NCBI GenBank assembly: GCA_037367355.1
Contig: CM074697.1
Coordinates: forward strand, 3,968,001 to 4,032,000
DNA length: 64,000 nt
Direction: 5' to 3'
DNA from: Neoscytalidium dimidiatum
Taxonomy: Eukaryota; Ascomycota; Dothideomycetes; Botryosphaeriales; Botryosphaeriaceae
A program made the translations under genes and the position numbers. This document shows positions 55,823-64,000 of the stretch, in pieces. Position 1 is the first letter of the stretch. Each line of letters begins with the position of its first letter. The notes under the pieces were generated by a model. The model searched no databases. It saw only the letters and a program-made list of their open reading frames with translations, and was not told the origin of the DNA.

Positions 55823-56890
55823 ATGCCGCCCCGCTTCCGCGTTCTTTTCCACCTTGACACGCCCTTTGACCCAACACACCGCTTCACCACCTCCTCCCTC
55901 ATCTCCCCAACCGCCCTCGGCAGCACTCGCGCCATCATAGCCCTCTACGGTGTAGTCACCATCATCGTCTCCATGGCGCTGCGCCGGCCCAACTCCGACC
56001 AGCCTTCTCCAGCGCAGACTTTCTCGTACTTCAGCAACATCACCTGGTGGAGCATAACGTTCTACCACCTCTTCGCCGCCTACCACACACTCGTCTACGC
56101 GCGAACGGGCAGAGCGCCGCTGGAACGCTGGTGGCGCGTCCTACAGGCCGCGCATGCGCTGCTCTGGTCGTCCGTCTGCGTCTTCCCGCTGCTGGTGACG
56201 ATCGTGTTTTGGGGGATCCAGTTCCGGCCGGAGAGGCTGGCGACGACGGTGGGCGCGTGGTCGGATGTGAGTTTTTCTCCGCCTCGGCCTCTTCTCGTCC
56301 TTTTCGTTCAGTCAGACCAAAAAGGAAAAAAACAAATCAAAGGCCGAATAATTTTTTGTATTTTATTTTTTGATCTAGAGCGCGTGCTGACCCCGGTGAA
56401 AACAGATATCCCACCACGTCCTCAACTCGGCCTTCGCCCTCTTTGAAATCGTCATCGCGCGTACCGAGCGTCCGCCATGGATGTAGGCTTCCCTCCCTAC
56501 CCCCTCATCTGGGACCTTCACTGCCTGAGGACGAGCTGCTGAATGAACAGCCACGCACCTATCCTCCTCCTTCTCCTTGCCGGCTATGCCGGCATCGCGT
56601 ACATTACTCACGTCACCGAAGGGTTCTACACCTACGGCTTCCTCGATCCGACGAAGCGCTCGAGCGGCGCGCTGGCGGGCATCATCATCGGTATGGGTGC
56701 GCTCTGCCTCGTGCTCTTTGCAGTCGTGTGGGCGCTGGTGTGGTTGAGGTTGTGCGTTTTCGAGGGGAAGTTGGGTTTTGGTGGGAAGTTTGCGGGGGAG
56801 GAACGGGAGGGGGAGAGGTTGGGGAGCGGTGGGGGTGGGCGGGAGAAGACGCGGGAAGGGGAGACCGGGAGGCTGGAGAGGGTTTTGTAG
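55823..56890 (+). CDS. FAR-17a/AIG1-like integral membrane protein
   Basis: Exons 55823-56266, 56406-56482 and 56551-56890; 286 residues. The first conserved block is HRFTTSSLISPTALGSTRAI, followed by about six hydrophobic spans: ALYGVVTIIVSMAL, SITFYHLFAAYHTL, CVFPLLVTIVFWG, then after splicing PPWIHAPILLLLLAGYAGIA and GIIIGMGALCLVLFAVVWAL. The C-terminus is a charged Gly/Glu/Arg-rich tail. This matches the FAR-17a/AIG1 family (ADTRP/AIG1 relatives in animals act as threonine hydrolases on fatty-acid esters of hydroxy fatty acids). The function in fungi is not known; a lipid-ester hydrolase role in the ER is possible by family only. Both introns restore conserved sequence, which supports them. 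Confidence 0.85.
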
Positions 56891-58184
56891 GCGGGCCGAG
56901 AGTAGTGGTGGCTGGTAGGTCGGGAGAATTTCACTAGTAGGGAGATGGCCAAGGGCAGGTCGGGAGCAGCAGAGATCACCTGTGCTTGGCTTCGCCATCG
57001 GAGCGGGTGCAGATATTGATCTTTTACACACATCGATTGGTATGGCCATGCAAGTACCAGGCTGCAAAGATAAGGAGAATACGGCAGCAGCAGTTGGATA
57101 GCAAAGAGCCTCAGTGCAATAGGGGTGAAAGACATGATTTCCCTCGAAAGAGACGGGCGGACAGAGGAAATAATCATGGAAGGTATTGCAATTAACGGAC
57201 AACATTTACGTACGCACAACTGTCCCCGACCTATGAGGTGCGTGAGATTCCATCTGGTTTGTCGTGCTTCGTGCTTTCCACCACATCATCCCCAGAAATG
57301 AGGAGTCTGAGTAGAATTCAGACAAGATTAAAATACCCCCACGCTATTGCACCACGCTGCATGCCATGAAACCACGAGGATGGCACAGACCTGACGAGGA
57401 TTGAGAGAGATCATTTCCATAAACATACGGTTCATCGCTAACTGAAGTTTTTGGCCCCCAGAGCGGCTGTTTGAAAACCCACGATGATCACCGACATGTC
57501 AGGCACTCGCATCCGCGTACTAAACCATTCCAGGCAGGAGGATCAAGGGACACCGTACGAACCACTATGGCGGCGCCTCCGGGCAAGTGGAAGTGCGCTA
57601 CGAGCTTCCCGAAACTTCTAGCGCTGCTGCGTACAAGACATTGTGTGGCGTGGATATGCTCACGCAGCAGCAGAGTCGGCCAGCTGACCTTTTGCAGCAC
57701 TACTCCTTCTCGGAGTCACTACATAGGAATTATAAAGCGTGCTATGTTGCTGCCATTTCGAATTTGAGGGAGTGATTCACCAATAATGACATGCGGCTAC
57801 AACTCGGATGCTCCGGATAGAACAGAGCTCTACTCGGGCGATTCAAATCCGTCAACAAGATAATCGTACGTGGTACAGCTTTGACTTACACTTATCGTCT
57901 AATCATCCATTTCGAAATTCATTTTGCTGCGTCATCTTGCCAATTAATTCAGCTGGCTTGCTTATCGTTTGTCATCGATATCTGGAGCCCTTGTCGTTGA
58001 GTCTTCCTGTCCATGCGATGAAACTTTAAAGGGGGCGGCACAGTAAACCGACCCCCACACGACTCTGAATCCTCACCATTCGGCCCCGGAGACAGCAGCC
58101 CTCAACAAATATATATATTTGATTGCAATTTGGACTATTACTCTCATTCCACCGAGTACCCCTTCCCCTTCTTTTCCCTCAAAA
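56891..58184. other. Intergenic, about 1.3 kb
   Basis: No gene seen. An AT-rich TATATATATTT stretch at 58,111-58,122 lies about 65 bases before the next start codon and may be its core promoter. Confidence 0.45.
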
Positions 58185-59922
58185 ATGCCACCGATGAAAA
58201 TTCCTGCCCTCAAGGCTCCTCACAATCCAGATTGGAAGAAACAGCCATCAAAAAAGCCAAAGTTTGTCTCCGTAGCTTCGTTTGCTATCGAGGAAACTCG
58301 GAACGATCCAGAAAACCTATATTGTCACGCTTACCCCTTGGGCAAGAGTCGTTGCAAGAAGAAATGCAAACCAGACTCATACCAGTTTACGGATGCGTTG
58401 GATATCATCCGTGATGATTCTCTATCTCTACCATACGACTATGGAGAGGCTTTGGCAATCTCATACCTGCTTCTTTGTCCAACTCACTGGCGCGACGGAA
58501 TTTACATAACTGCTTTCTTGGGCGATTGCTTAAGTCATCAGCCGTCTCACGACAAGAAAAGTAGTGCGAATCCTTTTTCTGGCCAAGATCACCAACTCCT
58601 CCGAGTCCCGAAGGACGGCCCACCACTCGGCCAGTTCCTTGAGTATCGCGACCAGATGCTGGCTCTCGCTACCGCTCAAGAAGCGCAAGAGCTCGGTTCG
58701 GATGCACGGCATCATGCGGAGCGCACTGTCCCGCGCAGTGGCTCCAGCAACGAAGCTTTGCTTGCTCACGAAGTTCCTCCAACGGCCGAGCCTCACGATA
58801 GGGAGACTTCGACGGCCGGACCTGATCTCCGAAGCGGCGAGGCTCTGGTCAGCGCCCTTTCGGCAATCGCGGCCCTCTCCATGGACCGATACGGCAAGTT
58901 TAGCTGCCTCGCGATTGATGCTTCCGAAAAGCAATGCGATCGAGGACTATTACCGGAGCTCGTGGAAACTGCGCGCGGTCTACTCGGAGCGAACTTCAAG
59001 AGCCCTCCGCTGCTCAGCAATTTGGACGAGGTGCTGCACTGTCTGCTTTGCTCTGACCACAGGAATGACTTCTGGCTGAGCGCATATCGTCGGGAGTGGG
59101 CACCGAGCTTTATTGACGACACTGGCAGACCAACCCTGTTAATCTCTGACCGCTCCGCTCCCGACGCCGAGGATTCCGATCCGTCAGCGAAAGCTCTCCG
59201 TGATGAAACCACTCCAAGGGCCGAGACGCCAACCAGCGGTTCCGCGGATGCTGAGCAGGATAGAAGCCACGATTCTCCATCCCGCACCTCAATCCTGAAC
59301 GAGGCTTTAGCGACGCCCGAGAAGCCCTTGCGGCCGTCGTCCGCTGAGCCGCGGCTGGGCTCGCTGTTTCCCGCTGACGGCGGGGACCAGCACCGCGAGA
59401 GGATCTCATCCAGCGCCTCGGCCTCTCAGAGAGCATCCTTAGCCTCCCTGTTCCCTGCGAGCACGTCGCGCTCCGATGCCTCTGGGGAGAGCTCCAAGAT
59501 GTTCTATTTCGGCACTCCTCCACCCAGCAAGCCGTCCGCGGCGAGCAGCCCTCCGGCGTGGTCGCCAACCCCGCCGGGGAAACCCTTCCATCTGGAGACA
59601 AGCGTGCCGTCCCGTCTCCGCGCGTCATCCTCGTCTCCGCGCCAGAACCCGAGCCCGAACGCCCGAGAGCAGCGGGGCAAGCCGAGAACGAGAAGCCACG
59701 GCAGCCGTCCCAAACTCGTGGGGGAGTCCCACTTCTTCGGCGAACCGGGGGTCGAGAGCATGCTATCGGACGCCGAGCGGCGGCTGCTGAGCGACATCCG
59801 AGCAATCCAGACGGGGAACGGTGTGGTGCCGCAGTCCTTGAAGGCGTTGGCGAAGTCGCATCGTCTTGGCCAGAGCCTCAAAGCAAGGCATTTCTCAAAG
59901 GCGAGCGCAGAAGAGGATAGTA

Positions 59923-59969
<47 letters not shown>

Positions 59970-60746
59970 GCTTGGGCGCAGCAGCAGGAGGAGCTGGTAG
60001 AGTGGACGCGGGTCTGCGAGCTGCAAGGCGCTGCGCTGGAGTGCAAGAAAGCCAAGCTGTTCGAGGCGGCTTGGAACGCGGAAGTGCACTCCACAGTCCT
60101 GCGCCTTGCCCTGCAGGGGAAGAGGCGCGAGGAATCCGGCGTCTGGTACCGCGACATCACCACTGCCCGGACCATGAAGTCCCGTCTTCTGGTCCAAAAA
60201 GAGGGCGAAGAGCAGACGCCCGACGGCGATGAGCAGGCGTCCGGCAGCAAGATGGTGGATTACGCAATCATCATCGAGCCGCCGGCACACCTGCGAAGAA
60301 GCGTGCGCGAGACGGCCAGGCTCCATGGCGACTGGTCGATCAATCACACCGCCCAGGATCACGTAGTTCACAGCCCGATTGCCGTCAGCATCGAGACGAA
60401 GCGGTCCGCGATCGAGGAGGACGAGGCCGAGGTGCAGCTTTCCAACTGGGTGTCTGCGCACTTCGCGCACCTGCGCAAGCTATTGAAGGGCTTCTTCGCG
60501 GAGCACAACGTCCACGGGATCCCGGCCTTGCCGCTCATATTGACCCAGGGGGATGTGTGGAAGCTCTGCATGGCCAAGTCGGATTCGTCGCAGCAGTTGC
60601 ACATCATCAAATACGAGATCATCGGCACTACTGAAACTGTTCTGGGCATATACAAACTGATCGCTTCACTGCGGAGGCTCTCCAAGTGGGCCAGTGAGGA
60701 CTATTGGCCATGGTTCGTAGCAAGGGTCTTGGAGGGAGGGCGGTGA
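58185..60746 (+). CDS. Fungal PD-(D/E)XK nuclease-like protein with two N-terminal Cys/His modules
   Basis: Single exon, 853 residues from ATG 58185 (context CAAAAATGCC; the open frame extends upstream without ATG). Two N-terminal modules have the same Cys/His plan: LYCHAYPLGKSRCKKKC with LLLCPTHWRDG (residues about 45-110), and FSCLAIDASEKQC with LHCLLCSDHRND (about 239-293). A long disordered Ser/Pro region follows, then a run of 13 Asp (GAC repeat, 59928-59966). The C-terminal domain shows VWYRDITTARTM, KMVDYAIII (Asp 692), SINHTAQDH, PIAVSIETKRS (Glu 737, Lys 739), EVQLSNWVSAHFAHL and GIYKLIASLRRLSKW, which I recognise as the fungal PD-(D/E)XK nuclease-like domain. The candidate catalytic residues D...E-x-K are present. 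Biological role unknown. Confidence 0.85.
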
Positions 60747-60832
60747 GTGGCATTGCGATTGAGGTTTGGAAGGCGCTCAAGCTATCGCCGGCGCCGGGGT
60801 AAGAAGCTGTAGACCATCTCCACCGTACAAGT

Positions 60833-60895
60833 TTCTTCTTCTTCTTCTTCTTCTTCTTCTTCTTCTTCTTCTTCCTCCTCCTCCTCCTCCTCCTT
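60833..60895. repeat. TTC/TCC trinucleotide microsatellite
   Basis: About 20 TTC units pass directly into seven or so TCC units, just downstream of the P450 stop codon, in its 3' flank. On the P450 strand it is a GAA/GGA purine tract. Confidence 0.95.
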
Positions 60896-60944
60896 TCTTC
60901 CCTTAGATATACCACAGCCTTCGTTCCAGTATTCCAGTTCTCCT

Positions 60945-63136
60945 TCAGCCCCGAGCGGTGAACACCAAGTGCAGCGGCGGCAGCGTCAGCGTCCAAGTAT
61001 CCATGATGCCCGCCTGGAACGCCTTGCCATCCTCGCCAGGCGCGAAGCCGACGTCGAACTGCAGCATGAGGCGCGCCAGGACGCTCTTCATCTCCCACAT
61101 GGCCAGCTGCTTGCCGACGCAGTGATACATCCCTATTGCGCGAGAGAGAGAGAGGGAGAGACGTGTCAGCTTTGAGCTAGAAAGCGCGTGGGAGGGGGAG
61201 GGAGAGGGAGAGGGAGAGGGAGAAACCAAAAAGGAAAAAAAAAAGGAGAGAGAAAAAAGAAAAGAAAAACAACAAATACACTAAATGTGGGATAAACAAG
61301 TAAACTCACCGACTTGAAACGGGAAGAACGCGCTCCTCTCCTTGACCATCCGGCTCTCGGGACGGCCGGCCACCCACCGCTGCGGCACGAAGTCGTCGGC
61401 GCGCTCGAAGTAGCGCTCGTCGCGCTGGATCAGCCACTGCGGCTGCAGCACGACCGTGTCGCCCGGCAGGTACAGGTCGCCCTCCTCGCCGTTGCCGGCG
61501 GGCACGTGCAGGCCCTCGGGCGGGGTGACGCGCGGCTGGCCGGACGGCACGGGCGGCTGCAGGCGCAGGGTCTCGGTCACGACGGCCTCGACGAGCGGGA
61601 CGCGGTCGAGGGCGTCGTAGGCGAAGGTGGAGGGCCCGCCGGGGAAGAGCGCGGAGAGCTCGGTTTGGAGGGTGGTCTGGATGTCGCGGTGGATGCAGAG
61701 GTAGTAGAGGATGTTTACCATGGTGGCGGAGGAGGTGTCGCTGGGGGGACGAGGCATTAGTATTTGTGGAGTGGCAGTGGAAGTATGAGGGATTTGCTTT
61801 GGGGGAGTCGTAGTTTGGTGGGGAGCGGTAGGCTGGTGGAGAAAAGTAGGCTGGTGGAGAAAAGTAGGCTGGTGGAGAGGAGAAAGTGCTACTTACGCTC
61901 CGCCGATGACCAGAGCGCGCGAGTCGTCATCAAGGGCTTCAATGGTAGGGGCTGCATGGGGAGTCTTCTCCTCGAAGGCCTTGACGAGCCAGGTCACGAC
62001 ATCTGTTGGAGCTTCGAGAGCCCCTCTTTTGCTGCTTAATGCCTAAAGAACATACATTAGCGCTTGTTGGTGGTCCTTTTTATTTTTTTTTTTCGTCCGG
62101 GCGTCTACTCACCTGGAGCTTTTCTCGGACGAGGTCTTTGCAGTACTTCGCAAAAGGGCCCATGGCCCCCTGACCGCCGGGAAAGTGCCCGAGGAAGTTC
62201 GCGAGCCACGGCACTTGCCTCAGCACCCCGAACGCGATCATGGCTTCTCGCAGCCCCTTCACGGCTGCATGCTCGGAGGCAGACCTGACGCCGCCAAAAT
62301 CTTTACCGTAGCCGACGATGCCCATGATGTCGTAGGAGAGCCAGGAGATCCATTCGGTGATGTTGAGTGGCTTCCCGATCCGTTCAGGAGCGGCGAGGCG
62401 GTCCAGGAAGACAGTGATGGTTGACTGCATGGAAACATCGTACTTGGCAATCTCTAGAAACAAGCAGGTGAGCAGAGACACTCTATTCAGGCTCGGTTTT
62501 GTGGCTTACGCTGTGGGGTCAAGGAGATATCCCATGCCCTCCTCCGCTTGCGGTGGTCTTCCTGGTCGAGGGTAAATGGCGTTCCCTGGCGCTCCCTCTT
62601 TCTATCGGACATTGCGTAGAAGTTGTGTTTGCGGCAGGCGATCAGCTGGTTCAACGGCGAGATGCGGGCGACTGACAACTCGCGCGGACCTATCTCGATT
62701 AGTTCTGTAGGTGATCCGCATGTGATGATTAAACATTACCCGTTCGGACCACATCTCCATATTTATTGTGCAGTTTCTCAATCTCGAATTGATACTGCAA
62801 GTCCCGCGACAGGTAAACGCTGTAGAACTTTGTCACTTTTGCAGCGAATGGACCGGGAAACTTCCGCAGGCGGTGGAAAAAGACGCGGTACACAACGGTA
62901 GACGTGGTCAAGCTAAGGAGGAACGCGATTACTGAAGTTGCAAGGTTTGATGCAGCGTCAGCGACCGCGGTGTGAAATACCTGGACATCGACGTAGAAAA
63001 CGGCGAGGGCGGCAGCAGAAAGGCAGCCAAGGGTCTGGGGTACGACGAGGTCAAGCTCGCCCAGCTGGGTGAAAGCGTGGAAGGCCAGGCCCAACAAGGC
63101 GGAAGTAGCCCAAGTTGCAATGCTTGTGCTCACCAT
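60945..63136 (-). CDS. Cytochrome P450 monooxygenase, six exons
   Basis: Exons 63136-62740, 62689-62510, 62453-62113, 62042-61897, 61740-61310 and 61132-60945; 560 residues. The start at 63136 is the first ATG; the frame further upstream has none. The N-terminus has about three hydrophobic spans (SALLGLAFHAF, LGCLSAAALAVFYV, LATSVIAFLLSL), then RVFFHRLRKFPGPFAAKVTK with the proline-rich hinge. Helix I reads ALVIGGADTSSATMVN with the join completing the A-D-T-S oxygen-activation motif. Helix K is TETLRLQPPVP (ExxR). The haem loop FPFQVGMYHCVGKQLA (FxxGxxxCxG) is rebuilt across the last intron. The multi-span N-terminus is like the tryprostatin B 6-hydroxylase/benzoate-hydroxylase-like group. 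ER-anchored; substrate unknown. Confidence 0.93.
61828..61881. repeat. Three tandem 18-bp units inside a P450 intron
   Basis: Unit GTAGGCTGGTGGAGAAAA occurs twice exactly and a third time with its last bases changed, inside the 156-base intron between P450 exons 4 and 5. Confidence 0.9.
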
Positions 63137-64000
63137 GGTCGCAAACAAAGCTGAAGGATTGGAGGGAATTGGACTGGTCGGGTGCAAATGTTGGACGGTT
63201 AATATACGTGGTGCCGATTACTTGGCGAGGTTGCCGGCCCCGCCAGAAGTGGGCATGCGAGAGAGGGCGACCTACTCGAATCGTACTGCAACTCCACAAC
63301 AGCTGCATTAGCGGAAACAGCAAAGAGGACCCCGCCCGGTTTCTCACTCCGTCAATACCTGATCTGCTAAAATGACGCCTGTTTCGGCAGCTTACCGAGA
63401 CATCATGCATGGGCAAGCAGAGTTCTGGCCCCCAGTTTGCGACCATGCTCCATTGATACGACGCCTGCCTTACCGACCGCCAGTCTTATATCCTATGGGT
63501 ATAACGCGTGCACCGGGGTTGCTGGCAAGGTCTTGTCAGCAGAAGAAAAAAAAAAGAATGGTAAGGATAGGCAACCTTTATCCAATGATGTCCGGCCGAG
63601 CCTGGAGGGTTCTCCGAATGCCTGCGCTTTGAGGTGGGGAGATGTTCTGGTACTGAGTTTACGACGCACAATGGGTAGCGAAATCTATGACACCCGGATT
63701 GTCGGGAAACGAAAAATCAGCCATCGCTTCGCCGGGCCAATTTTCAAATAACGATTCATAGGCAGTCAAAGCGGTCGTCCGGAAGTGAATTAGAGCAAGG
63801 ACGGTAGTATCCACGTCCGGACGACTGCTCCCAAGGCCTACGAGGTGTTTCTTTTCTGCCACCCGTTGTGCGGTGTATCATTAAAATCGCTATCCCCGTG
63901 ACAAGTTCGTGATGCGTTTGATAAGCGCTTCAATAAGCTGATGCTGATGTACATGTTTCGAAAGCAACCGTTCAGACCCAAACGCGCAAAACGTTCAGGT
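63137..64000. other. Intergenic, right end of window
   Basis: About 860 bases upstream of the P450 gene. Only short frames; no recognisable gene, repeat or RNA. Confidence 0.45.

Noticed and set aside
59504..60250. A 248-codon minus frame with long Ser runs
   Set aside because: The Ser run is the antisense of the GAC repeat in the nuclease-like gene; it is a shadow.
1..64000. CRISPR arrays, rRNA and tRNA genes
   Set aside because: No repeat-spacer pattern, no rRNA sequence and no cloverleaf-like segment with a TTCRANNC loop was found by eye; a tRNA search program was not available.

Overview
The window is nuclear DNA of a filamentous ascomycete (Pezizomycotina). The signs are genes split by short GT-AG introns of mostly 50-150 bases with CTAAC/CTGAC-type branch sites, CT-rich leaders, and typically fungal families: a LaeA-like TAM methyltransferase, a C2H2 factor with a fungal-specific transcription factor domain, a multi-transmembrane P450, a FAR-17a/AIG1-like membrane protein, a GT32 glycosyltransferase and a fungal PD-(D/E)XK nuclease-like protein. 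Many of the exon joins given here were built by hand from splice signals and frame continuity. The species cannot be named from the sequence.

Bases 1-20,900 are an accessory, catabolism-like region. It holds two carboxymuconolactone decarboxylase (CMD) family genes (one cut by the left edge), two paralogous metallo-beta-lactamase-fold hydrolases, an FAD monooxygenase, a 3-hydroxyisobutyrate dehydrogenase-type enzyme, a zinc alcohol dehydrogenase-like frame that looks damaged, a C2H2 regulator and a DUF7924-like gene. Embedded in it, about 9,400-12,960, is a decayed island: an FAD monooxygenase pseudogene with CAG-to-TAG-like stops, a broken short-chain dehydrogenase, a solo-LTR-like element with a stop-riddled remnant, and a 13-bp tandem repeat. 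A degenerate copy of the complex I PSST/NDUFS7 subunit lies at 14,954-15,679.

Bases 20,900-29,300 are gene-poor: one methyltransferase with a GC-AG intron, and a few small Arg/Gly-rich or unrecognised frames. From 29,300 rightward the window looks like conserved housekeeping chromosome: an alpha/beta hydrolase lacking its nucleophile serine, a GT32 glycosyltransferase, VPS27 (ESCRT-0) divergently paired with a rhodanese-USP deubiquitinase of the Doa4/UBP type, a small mitochondrial protein, a single-pass membrane protein, a very large coiled-coil protein ending in an SQ cluster, mitochondrial ribosomal protein bL33m, a FAR-17a/AIG1-like membrane protein, a two-module Cys/His plus PD-(D/E)XK-like protein, and a six-exon cytochrome P450.

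Functionally the clearest partnership is VPS27 with the deubiquitinase: both act on ubiquitinated cargo at endosomes and they share one 915-bp intergenic region. The left-hand lactonase/CMD/oxidoreductase/regulator set could form a ring-cleavage or lactone catabolic cluster, but that is inference from families and proximity only.
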